DNA of 64,000 bases from Bacteroidales bacterium UBA3754. GTDB taxonomy: Bacteria > Bacteroidota > Bacteroidia > Bacteroidales > UBA1715. How positions within the stretch are numbered: the stretch's first letter is position 1; each line of letters opens with the position of its first letter. The DNA is taken from NCBI GenBank assembly GCA_002371705.1, contig DFGI01000068.1, positions 1 through 64,000 on the forward strand. Direction: 5' to 3'. The position numbers were made by a program, and so were the translations under genes. The notes beneath the pieces were generated by a model. It worked only from the letters and a program-made list of their open reading frames with translations. It was not told the DNA's origin and did no database searches. This document shows positions 42,689-49,536 of this stretch, in pieces.

Positions 42689-43807
42689 CTACTCACACTC
42701 CACCGTTACTTCACCACCGTTTGGCACCGCACGGAATCGTATCCAGCAACACGTTTGCGCATCAATTGGAATTGTAACACCATTTTGAACGACCCGTTTG
42801 ACTTTTCTTTCTGTATAAAGCATAACAGTAAGCGGAACATACTGAGGTTGCGGGACTAATTGCAATACATCAGAATCATCAATTGTTAAATCAACTATAA
42901 TGCAGTCGGATTTTTCTGATACAGAGGTTTTTACGCAATTCGCTTCGCGATGGTACAAAACAGCATTTCCAAAGGTTGTAACCCACAGTTTATCTTCATT
43001 TTGTTTCAAAAAACGAAGTTGTTCCTTGAGAGAATCAAGTTTTACTTGCGCATACCAACTGTCTTTGTAGGAATTCAAGTCGTCATCTACGCTGTGATAC
43101 AGAAACGTGAGCAATCCGCCACCTTCTATAACATTCTCTACTTCAGAAAAATACGTAGAATTTTTTGTTTGTTCGTTCATTCCAAAAATGCGGATATTGT
43201 AATAATCATCCTCGTTTTCAGCAAAATTGTAGGAATAATTGCTTATCCGCCATACGCCCCGGGCGCCCACATACCCAATAGCCCGAAGAGAATCAATAAC
43301 TTGTTGATTGAACGTTCCATACGGATATGCAAACGAGATAGATTTCACATTTGGAACGTTAGTTTCCACCATATTTTGGGGTTTGAAAATTTCCTCACGC
43401 AAATCAGAATTGGAAATTTTCGTCATATCAGGATGCGACCACGAATGGTTTCCGATTTCGTTGCCATTTTTCACCGTAGTTTTCACGGCATCCCACGCCA
43501 AATCCGACGACAGTATATTATTAGGTATAGGGAAAAAAGTCGCAACCATTCCAAACCGTTTCAGTGTAGGAACCACAAGCGGAAACTGCCCCGGCGTCCA
43601 ATCGTCGAACGTAAGCACCACGGCAGCTCGTTTGTTGTAATCCCATCGGCACACGCCAGCTCTACCATTCATATAAGCATGGTCCAAAATAGGAATAGTA
43701 GTCTCATCAAGCAAAAAAGTGCCCTTTTTATTACAAAGTTCATTTTGTGCCATTCCACCTGCCATTTGCAATAACATCAACAAAGATATAACAACAAAAT
43801 GTTTCAT
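42689..43807 (-). CDS. Secreted polysaccharide deacetylase (NodB-type CE4)
   Basis: A 372-residue exported enzyme. The signal peptide spans residues 1-20 (ending GGMAQ). The CE4 domain shows TFDDWTP with Asp68/Asp69, metal-binding HSWSH (His121, His125), the FAYPYGTFNQ segment near 156 and LLTFLYHSV near 235. A beta-rich domain of about 90 residues closes the protein (DSDVLQLVPQPQYVPLTV onward). It probably removes N-acetyl groups from peptidoglycan or exopolysaccharide. Start 43807 is chosen over 43972 because it starts the signal peptide and lies after promoter box 43826-43833. Confidence 0.92.
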   Translation of the reverse strand: MKHFVVISLLMLLQMAGGMAQNELCNKKGTFLLDETTIPILDHAYMNGRAGVCRWDYNKRAAVVLTFDDWTPGQFPLVVPTLKRFGMVATFFPIPNNILSSDLAWDAVKTTVKNGNEIGNHSWSHPDMTKISNSDLREEIFKPQNMVETNVPNVKSISFAYPYGTFNQQVIDSLRAIGYVGARGVWRISNYSYNFAENEDDYYNIRIFGMNEQTKNSTYFSEVENVIEGGGLLTFLYHSVDDDLNSYKDSWYAQVKLDSLKEQLRFLKQNEDKLWVTTFGNAVLYHREANCVKTSVSEKSDCIIVDLTIDDSDVLQLVPQPQYVPLTVMLYTERKVKRVVQNGVTIPIDAQTCCWIRFRAVPNGGEVTVECE

Positions 43808-43825
43808 TCCATAATTATTAATAAA

Positions 43826-43833
43826 CAAAGATA
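43826..43833 (-). promoter_or_regulatory. Promoter -7 box for the deacetylase gene
   Basis: TATCTTTG on the minus strand, 18 nt before the ATG at 43807. Confidence 0.5.
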
Positions 43834-43888
43834 TAATCTTTTTTCTTTGAACTCTTTTACAACAGACTTGTTTTTGAATCAAAAAACG

Positions 43889-43896
43889 TATATTTG
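43889..43896 (+). promoter_or_regulatory. Promoter -7 box for the YeaQ-like gene
   Basis: TATATTTG, with CTTG at 43867-43870 as a weak -33 (18-nt spacer); 36 nt before the ATG at 43933. Confidence 0.5.
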
Positions 43897-43932
43897 TAAG
43901 GATAAATGTATTACAAACTAAAATTTTGAAGT

Positions 43933-44178
43933 ATGGTATTAGGTCTTTTGTTATCACTTGCAATTGGCGCATTAGCGGGATTTATAGGAAGCAAAATCTT
44001 CAGTGGCGCTGGTAAAGGTTTATTGATCAACCTTTTAATTGGTATTGTCGGCGGATTTTTAGGCGGCTGGTTGTTTGGTTTGATTGGTATTGGAGGCGGC
44101 GGTCTTCTTTGGCAATTAATTAGCGCAACGGTTGGCGCAATCGCTTTGCTATGGATAATTTCCCTTATTAAGAAATAA
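43933..44178 (+). CDS. GlsB/YeaQ/YmgE-like small stress membrane protein
   Basis: An 81-residue glycine-rich membrane protein with three hydrophobic segments (about 2-22, 28-50, 58-79). GALAGFIGSKIFSGAGKGLLIN and GIVGGFLGGWLFG are typical of the transglycosylase-associated GlsB/YeaQ/YmgE family (short parts shown are the diagnostic ones). Members rise under general stress; no enzyme activity is established. A terminator hairpin follows 11 nt after the stop. Confidence 0.9.
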   Translation: MVLGLLLSLAIGALAGFIGSKIFSGAGKGLLINLLIGIVGGFLGGWLFGLIGIGGGGLLWQLISATVGAIALLWIISLIKK

Positions 44179-44189
44179 TTTTGCAAGAG

Positions 44190-44214
44190 GAAAGCGCGGA
44201 AAGCGCTTTCTTTT
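44190..44214 (+). terminator. Terminator hairpin between the YeaQ-like gene and the lipoprotein ATG
   Basis: 8-bp stem GAAAGCGC (44190-44197) / GCGCTTTC (44203-44210), GGAAA loop, then TTTT. It ends 2 nt before the next start codon (44217). Confidence 0.8.
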
Positions 44215-44216
44215 GT

Positions 44217-44690
44217 ATGAAGCGATTATACATATATATAATTGTACTACTTGCCTTGGCAAGTTGTCACAATACTTATCCGGAATACGACAATGTTCCG
44301 CGCGTGGAATTTTTGTATGCGCCCGTGGCGAGCGATTCCGCCGACAATAAAATCCTATTTTCATTTATGTTGTACGACGGCGACGGAAATTTCGGGTTGG
44401 AGGCAAAAGACACCATAGCACCATATATTGACACCTTCCAACAGAATTTTTATGCGACCGCCTACTCCATACATGACGGAAACTCTTCGCAATTACCCTA
44501 CAATTTCAGTTATAGAATCCCCCGTTTGCGTGCCGAAAACCAGCACAAATTCATTAAAGCGAAGGTATGTATCGACATCACACTCGCAAAATCAGCATTT
44601 CCATACGACAGTGTATTTTTCACTTACTTTGTGTACGACAGGGATTTACAGAAAAGCAACGTTGACACAAGTTCAATCATAACCTTCTAA
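44217..44690 (+). CDS. Putative lipoprotein (157 aa)
   Basis: A small exported protein with lipobox LALASC (Cys17). The mature part begins HNTYPEYDNVPRVEFL and carries an acidic FMLYDGDGNFGLEAKDT segment that looks like a calcium-type DxDGN loop near residue 53. This resembles a group of small Bacteroidota lipoproteins, but I have no name for it. Start 44217 is preferred to 44181 because it begins the lipoprotein signal. No promoter box is visible after the hairpin at 44190-44214, so expression may depend on read-through. Confidence 0.8.
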   Translation: MKRLYIYIIVLLALASCHNTYPEYDNVPRVEFLYAPVASDSADNKILFSFMLYDGDGNFGLEAKDTIAPYIDTFQQNFYATAYSIHDGNSSQLPYNFSYRIPRLRAENQHKFIKAKVCIDITLAKSAFPYDSVFFTYFVYDRDLQKSNVDTSSIITF

Positions 44691-44754
44691 AAAAAATGGA
44701 GGGACAACGGAAACGCTGTCCCTCCGAGAGGTGTGTAAGATACAGTAATTTCTC
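44690..44754 (-). ncRNA. Possible ~65-nt antisense-direction small RNA
   Basis: On the minus strand a TATATTTG box (44760-44767) is followed about 30 nt later by a hairpin (GGAGGGACA / TGTCCCTCC, arms 44698-44706 and 44717-44725, extended by two more pairs) and a T8 run (44689-44696 complement). No minus-strand gene lies upstream, so the terminator would end a short independent RNA. Alternatively the hairpin acts only as 3' protection for the plus-strand lipoprotein mRNA, where its loop would be a GAAA tetraloop. Confidence 0.35.
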
Positions 44755-44759
44755 CGCAA

Positions 44760-44767
44760 CAAATATA
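44760..44767 (-). promoter_or_regulatory. Possible promoter -7 box for the small RNA at 44690-44754
   Basis: TATATTTG on the minus strand; no -33 TTTG is visible. Confidence 0.35.
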
Positions 44768-44888
44768 CACTTTTTTATAGATATAAAAATCTTTTTTACG
44801 TTTTTAATGCCAAAGCCCTCAAAAAACACGTTATTTTAATGTTAATAACTTATTCCATCACTTTTCCGTTTAATTCAATAAAATAAAT

Positions 44889-44896
44889 TACTTTTG
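44889..44896 (+). promoter_or_regulatory. Promoter -7 box for the PUR-family gene
   Basis: TACTTTTG, 29 nt before the ATG at 44926. Confidence 0.5.
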
Positions 44897-44925
44897 AAAA
44901 AGTAGTAAGATTTAAGTAGAACGAT

Positions 44926-45234
44926 ATGGAGAATTCAAATCAAATGGACAGAGAGGAAGTGTTTTCCAAGCCTGTCAAAGCTGGGAAACGGACATATTTT
45001 TTTGATGTGAAGAAAACAAAAAACAACGATTATTTTCTAACCATCACCGAAAGTAAACGAATTTCGGACGGAGAGGACGGCGTTTCGTATGAGAAACACA
45101 AAATTTTCCTCTATCAGGAAGATTTCGAGAAGTTTTTGAGCGGAATGAACGAAGCTGTGGATTTCGTCACTGCGGAAAATCCGAATTTCGTGCCAAGAAG
45201 CGCATCGAAAGATGATTCAGATTTTAGTTTTTAA
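44926..45234 (+). CDS. PUR family DNA/RNA-binding protein (DUF3276)
   Basis: A 102-residue protein with a single PUR-alpha-like domain: AGKRTYFFDVKKTKNNDYFLTITESK (about 19-44; key pattern aromatic-D-V-K then YFLTITESK) and KIFLYQEDFEKFL. The family is widespread in Bacteroidota and in spirochaetes (BpuR), where it binds single-stranded nucleic acids. The last 15 residues are Ser/Asp-rich and disordered. A strong terminator (45245-45272) follows, only 10 nt before pyrB. Confidence 0.9.
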   Translation: MENSNQMDREEVFSKPVKAGKRTYFFDVKKTKNNDYFLTITESKRISDGEDGVSYEKHKIFLYQEDFEKFLSGMNEAVDFVTAENPNFVPRSASKDDSDFSF

Positions 45235-45244
45235 GTAACAAATT

Positions 45245-45272
45245 GAGCTGGTTTTTCGCCAGCTCTTTTTTT
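45245..45272 (+). terminator. Terminator/possible attenuator before pyrB
   Basis: 7-bp stem GAGCTGG (45245-45251) / CCAGCTC (45259-45265) plus T7 run to 45272. The pyrB ATG is at 45283 and no promoter box fits between. Confidence 0.85.
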
Positions 45273-45282
45273 ATATTGTAGT

Positions 45283-46197
45283 ATGAATAAAGCAAAAAGT
45301 TTAGTATCAATCACCGATTTCGATGTTGAAGAATATCTAAAAATTCTTGAACTTGCGGCAAAATTCGAAGCAAACAGCTATCGTAATGTATTGAACGGCA
45401 GAGTAATAGCATCACTGTTTTTTGAGCCATCAACTCGGACAAGACTCAGTTTCGAAAGTGCCATCAATCGGTTAGGCGGTCGTGTCATCGGTTTTTCCGA
45501 CATTGAAACAACAAGTTCCACCAAAGGAGAAACGCTCCACGACACCATCAAAATCATTTCGAACTACTGCGACCTGATTGTGATGCGCCATCCTCTTGAG
45601 GGCGCGGCAAAATTCGCAAGCGAAGTCGCAAACGTGCCAATCATCAATGCGGGCGACGGCGCAAACCAGCACCCCACGCAAACATTGCTCGACATGTATT
45701 CCATCACAAAAACGCAGGGAACGCTGAGCAACCTGTCGATTGCACTCATCGGAGATTTAAAATATGGCAGGACCGTCCACTCGCTCATTATGGCAATGAA
45801 ACATTTCAACCCAACATTCCATTTGGTGGCACCACCCGAACTTGCTCTTCCAAACGAATACAAAACAATTTTGAAGGAAAACAACATCCCGTTCTACGAG
45901 CATACCGACATGAGTTCTGTGTTGAACGAAGTTGACATTGTTTATATGACGCGTGTGCAAAAAGAACGTTTTTCGGACCTGATGGAATACGAAAAAACAA
46001 AAAACACCTACATTCTCCGAAACGAAATGCTCGCCCACACCAAGGCGAATATGAAGATTCTCCACCCGCTTCCACGAGTGAACGAAATTCAACAGGATGT
46101 TGACGAGAATCCAAAGGCATATTATTTTGAACAAGCGCGAAACGGCGTGTTCACCCGTCAGGCAATCATCAGTTATCTATTACAATTAAACGTATAA
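45283..46197 (+). CDS. pyrB: Aspartate carbamoyltransferase catalytic subunit
   Basis: First committed step of pyrimidine synthesis: carbamoyl phosphate plus aspartate. The 304-residue protein has the carbamoyl-phosphate loop FFEPSTRTRLSFE (Ser50-Thr-Arg-Thr-Arg54), the STKGETLHDT loop (79-88), HPTQTLLD near 126 and the HPLPRVNEI segment near 262. pyrI follows 3 nt downstream, so the enzyme should be the regulated class B holoenzyme. The start lies 10 nt after a terminator-type hairpin, suggesting control by read-through. Confidence 0.97.
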   Translation: MNKAKSLVSITDFDVEEYLKILELAAKFEANSYRNVLNGRVIASLFFEPSTRTRLSFESAINRLGGRVIGFSDIETTSSTKGETLHDTIKIISNYCDLIVMRHPLEGAAKFASEVANVPIINAGDGANQHPTQTLLDMYSITKTQGTLSNLSIALIGDLKYGRTVHSLIMAMKHFNPTFHLVAPPELALPNEYKTILKENNIPFYEHTDMSSVLNEVDIVYMTRVQKERFSDLMEYEKTKNTYILRNEMLAHTKANMKILHPLPRVNEIQQDVDENPKAYYFEQARNGVFTRQAIISYLLQLNV

Positions 46198-46200
46198 AAA

Positions 46201-46668
46201 ATGGGAAATATTCAAGGAAAACAAATGGTTGTCAGTGCGATTCAAAACGGAACCGTAATTGACCACATACCAAGTAAAAATCTGTTTAAGGTTATTTCCA
46301 TTCTGAAACTTGAGAACATCGACACACAAATAACCTTCGGGCTCAATCTTGAAAGCAAAAAATTGGGCAGCAAAGCGATTATAAAAATTGCGGACAAATT
46401 CTTTATGCAGGACGAAATAAACAAAATCGCAATCCTTGCCCCCGAAGCTAAACTGAGCATTATAAAAGATTACCAAATAGTTGAGAAAAAGGTACTTACC
46501 TGTCCTGACCAAGTACAAGGAATCACAAGATGCTTTAATCCAAAATGTGTGACGAACCATCAAAATATCACTCCAAAATTCACCGTGATAGAAAAAAGTC
46601 CGAACGTAAGTCTTCGTTGTGAATATTGCGAAAAAATCACCGATTTTGAGCATTTTAAATTCATATAG
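46201..46668 (+). CDS. pyrI: Aspartate carbamoyltransferase regulatory subunit
   Basis: A 155-residue allosteric subunit that binds nucleotides and joins PyrB trimers. The nucleotide domain is N-terminal (VSAIQNGTVIDHIPS start) and the zinc domain C-terminal with four cysteines in CFNPKC (near 109-114) and CEYC (near 138-141). All four zinc ligands are present, so it should assemble. It is 3 nt after pyrB and 1 nt before the SGNH hydrolase start. Confidence 0.97.
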   Translation: MGNIQGKQMVVSAIQNGTVIDHIPSKNLFKVISILKLENIDTQITFGLNLESKKLGSKAIIKIADKFFMQDEINKIAILAPEAKLSIIKDYQIVEKKVLTCPDQVQGITRCFNPKCVTNHQNITPKFTVIEKSPNVSLRCEYCEKITDFEHFKFI

Positions 46669-46669
46669 C

Positions 46670-47362
46670 ATGAAACAAACCGCCAGTATTGTCATACTCT
46701 TTTTTTCGCTCGTGCTTTCCACGCAAAGCTACGCGCAAATCCGGGTGGCGTGTATTGGCAACAGCATCACCGCTGGCTTTGGACTTGAGCACCCCGAACA
46801 AGACGCCTATCCCGCCGTACTCGGTAAACTCCTTGACTCTGAATTTCCGAACACATTTGAAGTCAGAAATTTTGGAGTCAGCGCACGTACCTTGCTTTTT
46901 AAAGGCGATATGCCCTGGGTAAATGAACCGGCTTTCAAAGACGTTCTAAACTATATGCCTCACTACATTTTTATAAAACTGGGGACAAACGATACGAAAC
47001 CGCACAACTGGCAATATAAAGACGAATTTCGAATGGATTTGCAAACGCTGATAGCTATGATACAAGACTCTGACACATTACGTCCGCAAATCATTCTGTG
47101 CGCCCCTATTCCCGTGTACCCAAACAATTGGGGAATCCGCGATGAAATTTTGGTTAATGAAATCATTCCCATCATACAATCTGTTGCAAAAGACAATAAC
47201 CTTCGTTTTATCGACTTGCATACAAATATGGCAAACAATTTGTACTTAGATGATAATGTGCATCCAAATATTGAAGGTTCCAAAGTCATTGCTCAAAAAA
47301 TCTTCAATTCGGTTTTTTACAATAGTGAAATAGTTAAATCGTTAAAGAATAACGAAAAATGA
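46670..47362 (+). CDS. Secreted SGNH/GDSL hydrolase
   Basis: A 230-residue esterase/lipase-type enzyme with signal peptide (ending TQSYAQ, about residue 23). The SGNH blocks are visible: GNSITAGFG (Ser nucleophile near 32), NFGVSART with the block-II Gly/Asn, LGTNDTKPHNW (block III) and DNVHPNIEG (block V Asp/His near 202-205). Likely removes acyl groups from a carbohydrate in the periplasm. Start 46670 follows the pyrI stop by 1 nt. Its stop overlaps the next gene by 4 nt (ATGA). Confidence 0.9.
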   Translation: MKQTASIVILFFSLVLSTQSYAQIRVACIGNSITAGFGLEHPEQDAYPAVLGKLLDSEFPNTFEVRNFGVSARTLLFKGDMPWVNEPAFKDVLNYMPHYIFIKLGTNDTKPHNWQYKDEFRMDLQTLIAMIQDSDTLRPQIILCAPIPVYPNNWGIRDEILVNEIIPIIQSVAKDNNLRFIDLHTNMANNLYLDDNVHPNIEGSKVIAQKIFNSVFYNSEIVKSLKNNEK

Positions 47363-49290
47363 AAAAAATAATATACATATTCTTATTGACACTTTTTTCT
47401 TTCGGACTGCAGGCGCAAGACTATTCTTCGAAAAATAAAAAAGCAATTGCGGCATACGAATCAGCACTTCAAAACTATCAATTGCTTTACTATGACAAAG
47501 CCGAGGAAAATCTGAAAACCGCCCTCAAACAAGACGAATTTTTCGTGGAAGCATATTACCTTTTAGCAGGCGTTTACACTCAAAAAAAGGACACAACTAA
47601 TATGCTCAACACATTACAAACCTGTGTTGACAAATGTGGCGGCACACATTTATGGACACGCTACAAATTAGCATACGAAGAATACAATTTAGGAAAGTAC
47701 AAAGAAGCATTCGCAAACTTACAACACTTTAAACGAGCAGAAGAAATGCATTCATCCTCAACACTTTCCAAAGTTGAGCAAATGAATCTTGATGATTTGT
47801 TTGAAAAGACCACCAAAGCATTAGAACTACAATCGAAGCCAATCAATTTCACCCCGATAAATTTAGGGGCAAACATCAATACACCTTACGACGACTACCA
47901 TCCGTCAATCACGGTGGACGACAACACACTTATTTTTACGACCAATCTTCCCACTCAAAATCCACGGGTAAAACAAGAGGATTTGTTTTCTGCGCAAAAG
48001 ATTGACAACAAATGGCAGAAAAGCGTACCATTATCTTCCATCAACACTCGCACAAACGAAGGTGCGCAGTCAATCACCGCCGATGGGAAAACAATGTTTT
48101 TCACAGTTTGCGGAGCTCCCAATGGTCATGGTTCCTGCGATATTTATATGACAAAAAAAGTTGGAGACAAATGGATTCAGCCACAAAATCTGGGCGAACC
48201 AATCAACAGTAAATATTGGGAATCACAACCATCGTGCAGTGCCGACGGACGCACGCTATACTTTGCATCTACCCGTCCCGACGGATTTGGGAAAAAAGAC
48301 ATATATGTATCATATCTGCAAGCAAACGGACAATGGTCGAAACCAGCAAATTTGGGTTCGGAAATCAACACGAAATATGATGACGAATCGCCGTACATCC
48401 ACGCCGACGGCATCACATTATATTATGCGTCAGACGGTCGCCCTGGTATGGGCAAAAAAGATATTTTCGGCACGAAAAAACTTGACAAAACCGCATGGGC
48501 AACGCCCGAAAATTTAGGATATCCCATCAACACAAACGAAGACGAATCGCACCTGATTATCAATGCAGAAGGGACAAAAGGATATTTCGCCTCAAACAGA
48601 TTTGGCGGCGTTGGCGGTTTTGATATGTATGAGTTCACCATAGACGAAACATTCAAAATCAAACCAAATCCTGTAACCTACGTGCAGTGTATAGTTTTCG
48701 ACAATAAAACCAAAGCTAAATTGGCAGCAAAAGTCATTCTTTCGGATGTGACCACCAACGAAAAAGTGTTCATAAACATCTCCGACCCCGTTTCGGGCGA
48801 GTGCATCGTACCATTTATCGAAGGACACGAATACGCCCTATCGGTGGAACGCTCAGGTTATTTGTTCTATTCAGAAAATGTTTCGCTTGCCACATTCAAA
48901 GGACAAGAAAAAGTGGATATCCCATTGCAGCAAATCATTGTCGGCAACTATGTTGTGCTGAAAAACATATTCTTCGACACCGACCAAGTTTCGTATAAAA
49001 AAGAATCTGAGCCAGAATTGGAGGCAATCGGTCGTTTTATGAAACAAAATCCGACAGTACATATTGAAATTGGCGGTCACACCGACAACGTAGGAAATGC
49101 GGCGTACAACCAAAAACTTTCAGAAAACCGTGCGACATATATTGCCAGCGAATTGATAAAAGTTTATGGCGTTGAAAAAGAACGACTTACTTGGAAAGGA
49201 TATGGAAGTTCAAAACCATGTGCGCCAAACGACACGCCAGCAAACCGTGCGAAAAACCGTCGGACAGAAATGATTATCACAGCAAAATAA
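47359..49290 (+). CDS. PorE-like TPR / PD40 propeller / CRD / OmpA-C protein
   Basis: A 643-residue exported protein with signal peptide (ending FGLQAQ). Order: TPR-type helices (about 25-150), a six-bladed-propeller region with PD40 motifs (ITADGKTMFFT, CSADGRTLYFAS, IHADGITLYYAS, INAEGTKGYFAS, about 170-430), a carboxypeptidase-regulatory-like fold (about 435-525) and an OmpA-type peptidoglycan-binding end (IEIGGHTDNVGN, near 573, then NRRTEM). This is the architecture of PorE, a T9SS-associated outer-membrane protein. A T9SS cargo gene occurs at 27893, so the system is expected in this genome. The stop codon lies inside the arm of a long inverted repeat. Confidence 0.88.
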   Translation: MKKIIYIFLLTLFSFGLQAQDYSSKNKKAIAAYESALQNYQLLYYDKAEENLKTALKQDEFFVEAYYLLAGVYTQKKDTTNMLNTLQTCVDKCGGTHLWTRYKLAYEEYNLGKYKEAFANLQHFKRAEEMHSSSTLSKVEQMNLDDLFEKTTKALELQSKPINFTPINLGANINTPYDDYHPSITVDDNTLIFTTNLPTQNPRVKQEDLFSAQKIDNKWQKSVPLSSINTRTNEGAQSITADGKTMFFTVCGAPNGHGSCDIYMTKKVGDKWIQPQNLGEPINSKYWESQPSCSADGRTLYFASTRPDGFGKKDIYVSYLQANGQWSKPANLGSEINTKYDDESPYIHADGITLYYASDGRPGMGKKDIFGTKKLDKTAWATPENLGYPINTNEDESHLIINAEGTKGYFASNRFGGVGGFDMYEFTIDETFKIKPNPVTYVQCIVFDNKTKAKLAAKVILSDVTTNEKVFINISDPVSGECIVPFIEGHEYALSVERSGYLFYSENVSLATFKGQEKVDIPLQQIIVGNYVVLKNIFFDTDQVSYKKESEPELEAIGRFMKQNPTVHIEIGGHTDNVGNAAYNQKLSENRATYIASELIKVYGVEKERLTWKGYGSSKPCAPNDTPANRAKNRRTEMIITAK

Positions 49291-49403
49291 TACGTAATTT
49301 GGGGAGTCGTCCACACAAACGAACAAATTGACGAAAAAATTTACCAAATACCATAATTTTTTTCGACAAAAGTGTTTGTAATTCCCCAAAACTCCGTATT
49401 ATT
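49286..49403. other. Long nested inverted repeat between the PorE-like gene and rho
   Basis: Four stems are nested: AATAATACG (49286-49294) / CGTATTATT (49395-49403); TTTGGGGA (49298-49305) / TCCCCAAA (49383-49390); ACAAAC (49315-49320) / GTTTGT (49374-49379); and CGAAAAAATT / AATTTTTTTCG (near 49332-49341 and 49355-49365). The outer arm covers the upstream stop codon. No T run follows. It may be a small non-autonomous element, an mRNA 3' structure, or a rho leader element. Confidence 0.6.
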
Positions 49404-49536
49404 GCAACGGTTTTGAAAGACTTGCTGAACCAAAATCCTAAGACTTTGAAAATATTCAGAAATACACAAATCGTCAATTGATTATAATGTTTTGTTCATT
49501 ATAATATATATCAATCATTAATTTAAATTTAACTAA

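Noticed and set aside
42950..43774. Long plus-strand ORF (274 codons) opposite the polysaccharide deacetylase
   Set aside because: It lies wholly antisense to a gene with intact CE4 motifs, is Arg/Ile/His-rich in a way typical of shadow frames, and has no promoter box.
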